A DNA stretch of 64,000 bases from Micromonospora endolithica (GCF_003626595.1 NZ_RBAK01000002.1:638416-702415), one strand, 5' to 3'; numbered from the stretch's first letter, positions 8,149 through 16,978 are shown. Numbers and translations: made by a program. Notes: generated by a model from the sequence alone, not told the origin.

Positions 8149-8419
8149 GGGGTTCTCCTTCTGTCTGCCGCCCCGGGGGTCGGGGACGGTGTTCTCGGGT
8201 GAACTCGTGCAGATGATTCGTATCCCGCCAGCGGCGGTGAGCACAAAACCATTCGTGCGCTTCAGGTATGAATCTGCCTTGCTCGTCTTGGTCTGTGCCG
8301 ATTCGTGGCCGGGATCTATAGGGGATCGCTCAGGATCGCCAGCTTCGTCGCGGGGTTCGGACTGCCACCGGCGGAGGGCGTTCTCGATGCGCCCCCCCAC
8401 CACCGGTGCGCACCGAGCC

Positions 8420-8701
8420 ATGACCGACGAGCTGTTCCGGTGGGATTCACAGAGCACCACGTCGGCGGCGTCGGCCACCGGGCAGCGCTACATCCACCAC
8501 GCCGCGCGCGGCTCGACGGTGCACCTGTTCGTCCGTGAGTCCAAGGTGCACGACGGGAACCTGGGGGCACCGGCATACCTGTACGCCGGCCCGATGACCT
8601 ACCGCGAGCACACCGGGGACCGACCGATGCGGATCATCTGGGAGCTGGCGCACCCGCTGCCCGCCGACATCTACACGACCGCCCGCGCTATCGCCGCGTA
8701 G
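8420..8701 (+). pseudogene. Orphan DUF3427 C-terminal fragment of an SF2 helicase-like protein
   Basis: Ninety-three residues from ATG 8420 match the last part of DUF3427 as I recall it: DELFRWDSQSTTSAASATGQ, GSTVHLFVRESK, GAPAYLYAGPMTY and RPMRIIWELAHPLPADIY. In full-length proteins this segment ends a ~1000-residue helicase, sometimes with a phospholipase-D-like nuclease. Nothing upstream (8149-8419) encodes the helicase in any frame. It is therefore most simply a relic, although the short frame is intact and could still be translated. There is no good ribosome site. Confidence 0.7.
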
Positions 8702-8710
8702 GACGGCCTA

Positions 8711-8784
8711 GATCCACTCGGTTCCAGTGAAGTCGGGGTGAAAACTCAACGGGACAGCCCGACTTCACTGAAGCCGAGTGGATC
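8711..8784. terminator. Long imperfect hairpin (27-base arms)
   Basis: Arms 8711-8737 and 8758-8784 match at 25 of 27 positions around a 20-base spacer. The right arm overlaps the stop region of the minus-strand gene at 8783. It separates the DUF3427 fragment from the convergent ATPase gene and probably terminates both. Confidence 0.75.
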
Positions 8785-10102
8785 AAGCGCCACCACTCGC
8801 GAGGCGGGCGAGGATCGCCTGGTTGGCGGTCCAGCCGTCCGGGAACTTCACCGGGACGTCCAGGTGCACCGTCTCCGTCGACGGGTGCGCGTCCAACAGC
8901 TCCGCGATCCCGGCCCGCGCCACCACCACGCACGCGTGCCGGTGCCGGGACGTCAGCACGCACAGCCGCCCCGACTCCAGGTGGAACGCGGTCGCGTCGC
9001 GCCGGCCGGAGAGCGGGTGCAGGACGATCGTCACGTCGTACTCCCGGCCCTGGAGCCGGTTGGCGGTGTCGACGGTGATGCCCGCGCCGGCCGCGCCGAG
9101 GCGGGCGCGGATGGCCGCGACCTGGTCGCGGTGCGCGGCCCCGACGGCGATCCGGTCCGCGGTGACCGGCGCGCCGGCCGGCGCGTGCTCGGAGACCGCG
9201 ACCGGGCCGCGGGCCAGCACCCGCAGCGCCAGGTCCGCGCAGGCCGCGGTGGCCTCCGCGTCGGTACGCGGGGTGAAGCGCTCGGGCAGCTCGTACAGCG
9301 CCCAACCCGTCGACGCCGCGAGGTCGAGCGCCCGGTCGAGCCGGTCGGACGGGCCGGGCTCCACCAGACGCAACGCCCGGTCGAGAAGACCCGTGCCGGC
9401 GCGGAAGCCGGTGAACGGGTAGAACGCCTCGGCCACCACGGTCGCCGCCGACGCGGGTAGCCGCCACGACACCGGCAGCCGGTGCACCGGCAGGTCCGGG
9501 TTGTGCCGCAGCAGCACGGCCACGGCGGACTGCATCGGATCCCAGCTCAGGCCCGTCCAGCGCGCGGTGTCGACGGTGGCGAACGGGTCCAACTGCCCGG
9601 GATCGCCGACGAACAGCGCCCGTTCGAACCTGCCGGCCACGCGCAGCAGGGCGTCCGACCGCATCTGGTACGCCTCGTCGACGATCGCCCACGGCCAGCA
9701 GCCCTCGGTGACCGTGGCCCACTTGGCGGCCGTACCGATGATGACCGCCGGACCACCGAGGTCGGCGACCTTCGCGGCGACCCGGACCTGCTGGTGGCCC
9801 CGGATCCGCTCCGACGGCCGGTAGTCGGCGGCGGACAGCCGGCCGATCCGCAGCTCGGGGGCCTTGCGGGCGAGCCGGTCGGTGAGGTCGTCGACCTGCT
9901 CGTTGGTCTGCGCGACGATGATCAGCGGCTCGCCGGCGGCGGCCAGCTCGACGGCGGCGCGGACCACGAGGGTGGACTTGCCGGCGCCGGGCGGCGAGTC
10001 GACCACGACGCCGCGGTGGCGGCCGGCGCGAAGGTCGGTGAGGACGGCGGTGATGACGCGTTCCGCCTCGACCGCCGGCGGCACCGTCAGACCTGCGCGC
10101 AT
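8783..10102 (-). CDS. SF1 helicase-like AAA ATPase (Dna2/NAM7-type core)
   Basis: ATG 10102 lies 11 bases after GGAGG; an in-frame GTG at 10114 is the alternative. The 439-residue protein has a Walker A motif SPPGAGKST (36-44), Walker B-like AIVDEAYQM, the SF1 motif III GDPGQLDPF, a motif IV-like SWRLPASA, motif V TANRLQGREYDVTIVL and motif VI-like LTSRHRHACVVV. This is a complete but compact SF1B helicase set, shorter than typical Dna2/UPF1 proteins and lacking nuclease or zinc domains. It may remodel DNA or RNA. Actinobacterial relatives are usually annotated only as AAA ATPase. See the finding on the Fe-S nuclease at 29.7 kb. Confidence 0.85.
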   Translation of the reverse strand: MRAGLTVPPAVEAERVITAVLTDLRAGRHRGVVVDSPPGAGKSTLVVRAAVELAAAGEPLIIVAQTNEQVDDLTDRLARKAPELRIGRLSAADYRPSERIRGHQQVRVAAKVADLGGPAVIIGTAAKWATVTEGCWPWAIVDEAYQMRSDALLRVAGRFERALFVGDPGQLDPFATVDTARWTGLSWDPMQSAVAVLLRHNPDLPVHRLPVSWRLPASAATVVAEAFYPFTGFRAGTGLLDRALRLVEPGPSDRLDRALDLAASTGWALYELPERFTPRTDAEATAACADLALRVLARGPVAVSEHAPAGAPVTADRIAVGAAHRDQVAAIRARLGAAGAGITVDTANRLQGREYDVTIVLHPLSGRRDATAFHLESGRLCVLTSRHRHACVVVARAGIAELLDAHPSTETVHLDVPVKFPDGWTANQAILARLASGGA

Positions 10103-10210
10103 CGTCGGTGTCACCTCCCCTTGCGGTGTGTCCGGACCCTACCCAACGGACGAGTAACCGGGCGCATCGCGGGTACCCGCGGCGCAACAACCAGGAGGGC
10201 GGGTGGGACA

Positions 10211-10528
10211 GTGAAGTTCCTGGTCACGGCCAAGTACACCACCGAGGGGATCCGAGGGGTCGGCAAGGAGGGCGGGACGGTACGCGCCGAGGTCATCCGG
10301 GCGCTGATCGAGAACGCCGGCGGCCAGGTGGAGGCGTTGTACTTCGCGTTCGGTGAGTTCGACCTCTACATCCTGTGCGACCTACCCGATCACGTGACCG
10401 CCGCCGCCGTGGGCGTCGGCAGCCGGGCGGCTGGCGGGGTGGACGCAACCGTCGTCACGTTGCTGACGCCGGAAGAGATCGACACGGCGGCCCGGACCCC
10501 GGTCATGTACCAGCCGCCGGGCGGCTGA
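10211..10528 (+). CDS. GYD domain protein
   Basis: GTG 10211 follows AGGAGGG about 11 bases upstream, and encodes 105 residues. The sequence KFLVTAKYTTEGIRGVGKEG and the segment with ALYFAFGEFDLYILCDLPD match the GYD family of small ferredoxin-fold proteins, whose function is not established. It is divergent from the ATPase gene with about 108 bases between, room for two promoters. Confidence 0.85.
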   Translation: MKFLVTAKYTTEGIRGVGKEGGTVRAEVIRALIENAGGQVEALYFAFGEFDLYILCDLPDHVTAAAVGVGSRAAGGVDATVVTLLTPEEIDTAARTPVMYQPPGG

Positions 10529-10703
10529 CCCCGACCCGGGCCAGCCGGCCGATCGGCCGATCGGCCGAGAAGAAACGGAGATCGACGCAACATCTTGCCA
10601 TTTCCCTGCGTTGATGCGAAGGATACGAGGGCGCTCGATCAGCGTGCACAGGCCCGGTCGGCTCCGTCCGAGCACCGGGTCTTCCCCACGATGAGGAGGT
10701 CCC

Positions 10704-12908
10704 ATGGTCCGTCGCCGCTTTGCGGGAATAGCCGCCGGCGCCATCGTCCTGCCCTTGCTCGCCGTCGTGGCCCCCTCCGGCACGGCTTCGGCCAACCCCT
10801 CCGGTGCGGCCACCCCGCCGGCCACCGGCGTCGCCAGCGACGTCCGCCAACTCACCCGCAAGGACTTCACCCTCAACGGCAAGCCCGTCGAGGTACCCGC
10901 CCAGTACCAGGCCCGCGCCCAGGCCAAGCGGTCGCAGGCGCAGGCCGAGACGCCGCCGGTCGGCACCGTACGGCAGTGGCTGGCACTGGACGACTACAAC
11001 GGCGAGATCTACTTCAAGGACTACACGCTGCGCGGCGTGGGCGAACACATCGAGGTGTGGGTCGCCAACGACACCGCGTTCCCGGCGGGCGACTGCCGCG
11101 CGCAGATCCCGGGTTCGACCGACGTCACCGACGCGCAGGTCGCAGACCTGGTCAACGAGTTCGACACCAACATGTACCCGAAGTCGACCGCCGCGTTCAG
11201 CACCCCGCCCGACCGGGACGGCAGCAACGCGTCCGTCGAGGGTGACTTCTCCGGCGCCGGCAACAAGACGGTCACCCTGGTCGACAACGTCCGGGACGAC
11301 AACTTCTACGACTTCCCGGCCGCCCCCACGTACATCGCCGGGTTCTTCTTCTCGCTCTTCAACGAGCTGCTCGACCGCAACATCATGACGATCGACGCGT
11401 TCGACTGGGCGCACCGCACCGGTGCCAACCCGCCGAACGAGCCGACCGACGACCTGTGCACCAGCCGTCCCGCCCGCCCCGCCCTGTACGAGGGCACGTT
11501 CATCCACGAGTGGCAGCACCTGGCGCACTACTACACCGACCCGTTCGAGAGCATCCTGATCAACGAAGGGCTCTCCGACTTCGCCCAGACGCTCGGCGGC
11601 TACGTCGACGCCACGGCCACCGTCGACGAGCCCGGCACGGACAGCCACATCTACTGCTTCCAGGGCTTCGGCACGGTGCAGACGCCGTACAACACCAATC
11701 CACGGGACTGCGGTGGTCCGGAGAACTCCCTCAACCTCTGGGACGAGGGAAACACCTCCAGCGGGGTGCTGGCCGACTACGGCAACGCGTACTCGTTGAT
11801 GTTGTACCTCTACGACCGGTACGGCCTGGACTTCATCTCGAAGCTGCACCGCGACGGTGACCTCCAGGGGCTGGCCAGCCTCGACGCGGCGCTGGAGGCC
11901 GAGGGCGTCCGCGACATGTACGACGTCATCCACGAGTACCAGACGATGAACCTGGTCGACCGGATCGTCGGCTCCCGGTTCGGCATCATGCTCGGCGCGG
12001 ACAAGCGCAAGGTCACCACGGCCAGCCTGGACGCCACGGTCAACCTGGCCAACCCGGCCTCCTACGAGACCCCGGGCGCGGCACCGAACGGCGCCGACTA
12101 CGTCCAGTTGCGCAAGGCCAGCGGCACCCCGCTCAAGGCGCACGAGCTGCGCTCGATCAAGTTCAACGGCGCCAAGGCGCTGCCGGCGGTCCCGCTGGCC
12201 TGGACCACGGTGACCGACGACCCGGACCGCCCGGGCAACTCGGTGATCTGGTCCGGCAACGGCAACAGCACCGACGCCGCCGCCGTCACGCCGGTGACCG
12301 TGCCGGCCGCCGACCCGACGCTGACCTTCCTCGCGAAGTACGGCGCCGAGACCGGCTACGACTACGGCTACGTCAGCGTGTCGACCGACGGCGGCAAGAG
12401 CTACACGATCATCCCCGGTGAGCAGACCGTCGCCGGTCCGCTCGGCCCGGCGCTGAACGGCACCACCGACGGGTTCCAGCCACACTCGTTCGACCTGTCG
12501 GCGTACGCCGGGCAGAGCGTGCTGATCAGCTTCCGGTACGTCAGCGACGGCGGCGTCAACGAGGGTGGCCTGCTGATCGACGACATCGCCGTCGGCGGCA
12601 CGCTGGTCAGCGACGGATCGAGCCTGGCGGAGTTCGACTCGCCGACCGAGATCAGCCCGACCCCGGTGGCGAACTGGAACGTGCGGTTCGTCGGCATCGA
12701 CGAGAAGAAGAAGCTGGCCTGGCAGTTCGAGGTGGACGGCAAGTCCAGCTTCACCCTCGGGGCCGCCCAGACGCTGATCCTGCGCGCCTTCCCGAAGGTG
12801 GTCGCCGTGGTCGCCTACGACGAGCCGACCGAGCAGGTGACGCAGTACGCGCCGTACTCGCTGAAGGTCAACAACGTCGTGCAGCCCGGTGGCGCGCCGC
12901 TGAGCTGA
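10704..12908 (+). CDS. Secreted zinc metallopeptidase, immune-inhibitor-A-like
   Basis: This 734-residue protein opens with a signal peptide (FAGIAAGAIVLPLLAVVAPS, cleavage after ASA near residue 30). The zinc-binding motif HEWQH (HEXXH) is at residues 268-272 in the context FIHEWQHLAHYY, followed by INEGLSDFAQ, whose Glu fits the third zinc ligand. Residues about 490-635 form a beta-sandwich of the MAM/choice-of-anchor-J type (VSTDGGKSYTIIPG, QSVLISFRYVSDGG, LLIDDIAVGG) as in M6 peptidases. It should act outside the cell as a protease. AGGAGG lies 8 bases upstream of ATG 10704. The gene is monocistronic, ended by a strong hairpin. Confidence 0.85.
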   Translation: MVRRRFAGIAAGAIVLPLLAVVAPSGTASANPSGAATPPATGVASDVRQLTRKDFTLNGKPVEVPAQYQARAQAKRSQAQAETPPVGTVRQWLALDDYNGEIYFKDYTLRGVGEHIEVWVANDTAFPAGDCRAQIPGSTDVTDAQVADLVNEFDTNMYPKSTAAFSTPPDRDGSNASVEGDFSGAGNKTVTLVDNVRDDNFYDFPAAPTYIAGFFFSLFNELLDRNIMTIDAFDWAHRTGANPPNEPTDDLCTSRPARPALYEGTFIHEWQHLAHYYTDPFESILINEGLSDFAQTLGGYVDATATVDEPGTDSHIYCFQGFGTVQTPYNTNPRDCGGPENSLNLWDEGNTSSGVLADYGNAYSLMLYLYDRYGLDFISKLHRDGDLQGLASLDAALEAEGVRDMYDVIHEYQTMNLVDRIVGSRFGIMLGADKRKVTTASLDATVNLANPASYETPGAAPNGADYVQLRKASGTPLKAHELRSIKFNGAKALPAVPLAWTTVTDDPDRPGNSVIWSGNGNSTDAAAVTPVTVPAADPTLTFLAKYGAETGYDYGYVSVSTDGGKSYTIIPGEQTVAGPLGPALNGTTDGFQPHSFDLSAYAGQSVLISFRYVSDGGVNEGGLLIDDIAVGGTLVSDGSSLAEFDSPTEISPTPVANWNVRFVGIDEKKKLAWQFEVDGKSSFTLGAAQTLILRAFPKVVAVVAYDEPTEQVTQYAPYSLKVNNVVQPGGAPLS

Positions 12909-12920
12909 CCCGACACCCCA

Positions 12921-12960
12921 CGAAACTCCCGGCACCGCGGGCGCGGTGCCGGGAGTTTCG
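12921..12960 (+). terminator. Very strong hairpin terminator of the metallopeptidase gene
   Basis: Perfect 19-base arms (12921-12939 and 12942-12960) begin 13 bases after the stop. The two-base gap means the innermost pairs must open to form a loop. Confidence 0.9.
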
Positions 12961-13026
12961 TCGTCGGGGTGTCGGGGGTGGGGGTTAGCGTGCCCACGAC
13001 GACCCCGACCGGCCGGAGGCCCGCGC

Positions 13027-13395
13027 ATGATCGACCACCTCGGCATCCAGGTCCGTGACCTGGCCGCCAGCACCGCCTTCTACGACACGGTGCTGGCCAC
13101 GCTCGGCGCCCGCCGCATGCTCGACTACGGGGAGCACATCGGTTACGGCGCGACGCAGCCCGACTTCTGGATCAGCGCGGTCGAGGGCGACGGCGAGGGG
13201 CGGGAGTCGCACATCGCGTTCTCCGCGCCGGACCGGTCCGCCGTTCGGGCGTTCCACGACGCGGCCGTGGCGGCCGGCGCCGAGGTGCTGCACGCACCGA
13301 AGGTGTGGCCGGAATACCACCCGACCTACTTCGGCGCGTTCGTCCGCGACCCGGACGGCAACAACGTCGAGGCCGTCTGCCACGCACCGGAGTGA
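13027..13395 (+). CDS. VOC (glyoxalase/bleomycin-resistance) superfamily protein
   Basis: ATG 13027 follows GGAGG and gives 122 residues, a single VOC unit. It opens IDHLGIQVRDLAASTAFYDT, with a metal-site His in the first strand, and ends with FVRDPDGNNVEAVCH, where Glu is the usual last metal ligand. VOC proteins include glyoxalases, dioxygenases and drug-binding proteins; the sequence does not tell which. A second VOC gene starts 2 bases after the stop, so the two are cotranscribed and could form a mixed pair. Confidence 0.9.
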   Translation: MIDHLGIQVRDLAASTAFYDTVLATLGARRMLDYGEHIGYGATQPDFWISAVEGDGEGRESHIAFSAPDRSAVRAFHDAAVAAGAEVLHAPKVWPEYHPTYFGAFVRDPDGNNVEAVCHAPE

Positions 13396-13397
13396 CG

Positions 13398-13850
13398 ATG
13401 GAGCAGCGGATCAGCCTGGTCACCCTGGGGGTGGCCGACGTGTCCCGGGCCCGGGCCTTCTACGAGCATCTCGGCTGGCACGGCCAGGAGGTCGAGGAGA
13501 CGGCCTTCTTCCAGGCCGGCGGCCTGGCGCTGGTGCTCTGGGGACGGGCGAAGCTGGCCGAGGACGCGGGCGTGGCCGACAACGGCGGCGGGTTCGGCGG
13601 CCTGGCCCTGGCGCAGAACGTCCCTTCCCGCGCCGAGGTCGACGCGGTGCTCGCGGCGGCCTCGGCGGCCGGGGCGGCGGTGACCCGCCCCGCCCGGGAG
13701 ACCTTCTACGGCGGCTACGCCGGCTGCTTCAGCGACCCGGACGGCCACGTGTGGGAGATCGCCTGGAACCCCGGCTTCCCGCTCGCCGCCGACGGCACCC
13801 TCACCGTCCCGGACTTCGGCACGCCCGGACCGCAGGACCCGGCGGACTGA
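13398..13850 (+). CDS. VOC superfamily protein
   Basis: ATG 13398 begins just after the preceding stop. The 150-residue product starts RISLVTLGVADVSRARAFYE and ends with GCFSDPDGHVWEIAWNPGFP, the usual C-terminal VOC signature with the metal-ligand Glu; TLGV has no His at the first ligand position, so metal binding may be altered or absent. Ligand unknown. It converges on the MMPL gene with only 21 bases between. Confidence 0.9.
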   Translation: MEQRISLVTLGVADVSRARAFYEHLGWHGQEVEETAFFQAGGLALVLWGRAKLAEDAGVADNGGGFGGLALAQNVPSRAEVDAVLAAASAAGAAVTRPARETFYGGYAGCFSDPDGHVWEIAWNPGFPLAADGTLTVPDFGTPGPQDPAD

Positions 13851-13871
13851 CCAGCCACGAAGGCGATCCGG

Positions 13872-16031
13872 TCATTCCCGAACGTCGCCCCCCGCCACGC
13901 TCGCCGGTTCCGGTGCCGTACGCGCGGCCGGGCGCTCGTCCCCATGCCCCGGCCACCACGCCCGGTGCCCGATCAGCGCGGTCAACGCCGGCACGAAGAA
14001 CATCGACATGACGAACGCCGACAGCACGATCCCGATCGCCACCGCGAACCCCATCTGTTGCAGGAACGAGATCGGCGCGAGCATCAGCACCCCGAAGGTG
14101 CCGGCGAGGATCAGGCCCGCCGCGGCGACGGTCGGGCCGGCGTGCTCCACCCCGATGGCCGCCGCCCGGTGCGGATCGTTGCCCTCCCGCGCCTCCTCCC
14201 GCAGCCGCGCGATCATCAGGATGTTGTAGTCGGTGCCGATGGCCACCACGAACAGATAGAGGATGATCGGCAACTGGAAGGTGACGCCGGGCTCCCCCCG
14301 CACACCCTGGAAGAGGTAGACCGTCGCGCCCAGCGTGGCGGCGAAGTTCAGCAGCACCGCGATCACCAGGTAGATCGGTGCGACCAGGCTGCGCAGCAGC
14401 AGTGCGAGGATGAGCGCGATCAGGGCGGCCGCCACCGGCAGGATCACCGACAGGTCCCGGTTGTTGGCCGAGTTGATGTCGGCGAAGATCGCGGTGGTCC
14501 CGCCGACCAGCGCCCGGGTGCCGGGCGGGGCGGCGGCGTGCACGGCGTCGCGCAGGTCGTCGCGGACCAGCATGATCGCCTCGTTGGAGACCGGGTTCTC
14601 GTCGAGCAGCAGGTTGATCCGGGCCACGCTCGGGTCGCTGCCGCGCTCCGGTGGCTGCGCCTGCCCCACCCCCGGGACTCCCCCGGCCGCCGCCGCGAAC
14701 TCGGTGACCTGCTGGTCGGTGAGCGGGGTGCCGTCGCCGGTGGTCAGGTAGACCTCGGTGGGGGCCAGGGCACCGGCGGCGAACCCACGCTGGAGATCCT
14801 GCGCGGCCCGCGCCGACTCGGTGTCCTGCGGGAACCCGGCGCTGAAGTCGTAGTCGGCCTTGTAGCCGAGCACACCGGCGGCGAGCGCGACCAGCAGCGC
14901 GCCGGAGGCCACCGCGACGAGCGCCGGACGGCGTCCGATGGCGGTGCCGAGGCGCCGGGACAGGGTCGCTTTCGGCGTACGCTGCCACGCCTTGGACGGC
15001 CAGAAGACGTAGCGGCCGAGCAGCGAGACGACCGCCGGGATCAGCGTGAGCGAGGTGATCAGCATGACGCCGACGGCGATCGCGAGCGCCGGGCCGAGGG
15101 AGCCGAAGAAGCCGAGGGAGGCCAGCAGCAGCACCAGGAACGCGACGATGACCGCCCCGGCGGCGGAGGTGATGACCTCGCCGACCCGCTGGACGGACAC
15201 GATCATCGCGGTGCGTTTGTCGTCACCGGCGCGCAGCCGCTCGCGGTAGCGGAAGAGCAGGAACAGGATGTAGTCGGTGCCGATGCCGAACAGCACGATC
15301 AGCAGGATCGTCTGGAGGTCCTGACTGACGCTGAGGTCGAAGGCCTTGCCCGCGGCGGCGACGAGCCCGGTCGTGACGCTCATGACGACGCTGATCACCA
15401 CGATGGGCATCAGCGCGGCGATCGGGCTGCGGAAGATGATCAGGATCAGTCCGATGATCAGGATGATCGTCGCGATGCCGACCACCGCGAAGGCGTCGTT
15501 GAAGGTGTCCTCGTTGTCGACGAAGCTCGCCACGTCGCCGGCCACGCCGGCGGTCAGTCCGCTGCCCTGGAGCGCCGGGCCGATGTCCGCCCGCAGCTCG
15601 CGTACGGCGTCGAGCAGCGCCGGGTCGTCCGGGGCGGGCGCGTCGAGCCCGACGTTGATGATCTGCACCGACCGGTCCGGCGCCACCGCCTGCGGGCCGG
15701 TCAGGTAGCCGGACGTCTGGGAGATGTTCTCGGCCTTGAGCGACTCGGCGAGCTGGCCCACCTTCGCCTCGTCCGCGGGGGTGAGCGGCTGCCCGTCCGC
15801 GCGCTCGACCACGATCACCGCCGTCGCGGTGGCCGCCTGCGGGAACGCCTTCTGCCCCAGCTCGGTGGCCTGCACCGACTCGTAGGAGCTGGGCAGGAAG
15901 CTCTCCTGGTCGGCGGAGGTGATGTCACCCAGTGACGGTGTGGTGAGGATGATGGCGACCGCCGCCAGCACCCAGCCGCCGATCACCCACCACGCCTTAC
16001 CCACGACGAATCTGCCCAGCCGCTCGAACAT
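13872..16031 (-). CDS. MMPL/RND-family membrane transporter
   Basis: ATG 16031 (preceded by GGGGGAAACG) gives 719 residues, the usual size for single-chain actinobacterial MMPL proteins. The first membrane segment follows at once (VVGKAWWVIGGWVLAAVAII), then an extracytoplasmic loop. Two clusters of membrane helices follow, near residues 170-360 and 520-700, with GTDYILFLLFRYRE and GTDYNILMIARLRE, the duplicated GTD-Y...R.RE motif of proton-relay helices. Family members export lipids or hydrophobic compounds using the proton gradient. No adjacent TetR regulator is present, so the substrate cannot be inferred. Confidence 0.92.
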   Translation of the reverse strand: MFERLGRFVVGKAWWVIGGWVLAAVAIILTTPSLGDITSADQESFLPSSYESVQATELGQKAFPQAATATAVIVVERADGQPLTPADEAKVGQLAESLKAENISQTSGYLTGPQAVAPDRSVQIINVGLDAPAPDDPALLDAVRELRADIGPALQGSGLTAGVAGDVASFVDNEDTFNDAFAVVGIATIILIIGLILIIFRSPIAALMPIVVISVVMSVTTGLVAAAGKAFDLSVSQDLQTILLIVLFGIGTDYILFLLFRYRERLRAGDDKRTAMIVSVQRVGEVITSAAGAVIVAFLVLLLASLGFFGSLGPALAIAVGVMLITSLTLIPAVVSLLGRYVFWPSKAWQRTPKATLSRRLGTAIGRRPALVAVASGALLVALAAGVLGYKADYDFSAGFPQDTESARAAQDLQRGFAAGALAPTEVYLTTGDGTPLTDQQVTEFAAAAGGVPGVGQAQPPERGSDPSVARINLLLDENPVSNEAIMLVRDDLRDAVHAAAPPGTRALVGGTTAIFADINSANNRDLSVILPVAAALIALILALLLRSLVAPIYLVIAVLLNFAATLGATVYLFQGVRGEPGVTFQLPIILYLFVVAIGTDYNILMIARLREEAREGNDPHRAAAIGVEHAGPTVAAAGLILAGTFGVLMLAPISFLQQMGFAVAIGIVLSAFVMSMFFVPALTALIGHRAWWPGHGDERPAARTAPEPASVAGGDVRE

Positions 16032-16254
16032 CGTTTCCCCCGTGTGCTTCGCCTTGGTCGGGGGTCGGACCCTCGGCGCCACCCGCGCCCCGCCCGTCAC
16101 AGTGCGGACGGCCCCGACCACCAGGCGTGTAGCCTACCGGTCCCACGCCATCCTTTTCGGACGTCGGCCGGTGTGCCGTGCCGTGCCGGGCGGGACGGGA
16201 CGGGGCGGGACGAGTGGCGGCCGGGGTGGCGGCGGTCGAGCAGGGATGAGCGTG

Positions 16255-16344
16255 GACGGTCGCTTTCGAGCTGATGTCGTGGATGGATCAGTCCCGCCGC
16301 TCGATGCGTGATGTCGTTTACCACTCAGCTCGAAAGGGACCGTC
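16255..16344. repeat. Palindromic intergenic element, copy 1
   Basis: Inverted 20-base ends (16255-16274 and 16325-16344, 19 of 20 matching) around a 50-base spacer. Its left 28 bases (16262-16289) match the reverse complement of 46494-46521 at 27 of 28 positions, so it is a second copy of the element there. Confidence 0.8.
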
Positions 16345-16399
16345 GCCGGTGACCCTCGGTCCACCGGGACCCGATCACCACGTCGGCGCGGGCGGCGTC

Positions 16400-16495
16400 G
16401 CGGAAGGCAGCGCGGAAGGCCGCGCGGAAGGCCGCGCGGAAGGCCGCGCGGAAGGCAGCGCGGAAGGCAGCGCGGAAGGCAGCGTGGGAGGCAGC
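16400..16495. repeat. 12-base tandem repeat, 8 units
   Basis: Units GCGGAAGGCMGC run without gaps; the last unit has diverged (GTGGGAGGCAGC). Copy number could vary between strains. Confidence 0.95.
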
Positions 16496-16513
16496 TCGGC
16501 ACCGACCGGCGCC

Positions 16514-16563
16514 GGGCCGGCAGGGACCGGGCCGGGACGGGCCGGCAGGGACCGGGCCGGGAC
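16514..16563. repeat. 25-base tandem repeat, 2 units
   Basis: Two identical consecutive 25-base units of GGGCCGG/ACCGGGCC-type sequence, just downstream of the 12-base array. Confidence 0.9.
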
Positions 16564-16594
16564 GGGCCCGACCCGGCCCCGGGGCGCAGCCTGC

Positions 16595-16978
16595 TCAGGC
16601 CAGCGCCTCCAGGTCGGCCATCTCGGTCACCCGGCGCACGTCGACCTCCACCTCGCCGAGCGAGGCGGTGAAGATGTCGGCGTACCGCCGGGCCCACTCC
16701 ACGGCCTCGGCCTTGTCGCGGACCTCGACCATGAGGAACCCGGCGATCAGTTCCTTGGTCTCGGTGAACGGCCCGTCGGTGACGGTCGTCCGCCCGCCGG
16801 TGGCGGTGATCCGGGTGGCGTCCTCCTTGCTGGTGGGACGCAGCCCGTCGCCGGCCAGCAGCACTCCGGCGTCGGTCATCTCCTGGACGAACGCGCCCAT
16901 GGTGGCGATGAAGGCGGCGTCCGGCGAGTAGGCGGCCGGGTTGTTCTGGTCCAGCTTGTGCATGATCATGAAACGCAT
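16595..16978 (-). CDS. YciI/DGPF-family protein, partner of the ECF42 sigma factor
   Basis: ATG 16978 has AAGGAACC 5 bases upstream. The 127-residue product carries TVTDGPFTETKELIAGFLMV, the DGPF[AT]ETKE signature of this ferredoxin-fold family. Genes of this family are the standard neighbours and targets of ECF42 sigma factors, and here the sigma gene is directly upstream, 80 bases away. The gene probably has its own sigma-dependent promoter in that gap. The biochemical role of DGPF proteins is not established. Confidence 0.92.
   Translation of the reverse strand: MRFMIMHKLDQNNPAAYSPDAAFIATMGAFVQEMTDAGVLLAGDGLRPTSKEDATRITATGGRTTVTDGPFTETKELIAGFLMVEVRDKAEAVEWARRYADIFTASLGEVEVDVRRVTEMADLEALA

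Larger units (their letters stand above)
16032..16594. repeat. Repeat-filled intergenic region
   Basis: This 563-base stretch has no credible gene. It holds a palindromic element (16255-16344), eight 12-base tandem units (16400-16495), two 25-base tandem units (16514-16563), and a weak hairpin (16554-16561 with 16572-16579) that may terminate the YciI gene. The MMPL promoter must lie near 16040-16150; a TAGGCT on the minus strand around 16130 is a possible -10. Confidence 0.8.

Noticed and set aside
10503..13073. 856-codon minus-strand frame over the metallopeptidase
   Set aside because: Composition is Val/Arg/Gly/Asp-rich without motifs, while the plus strand encodes a signal peptide, HEWQH site and beta-sandwich.
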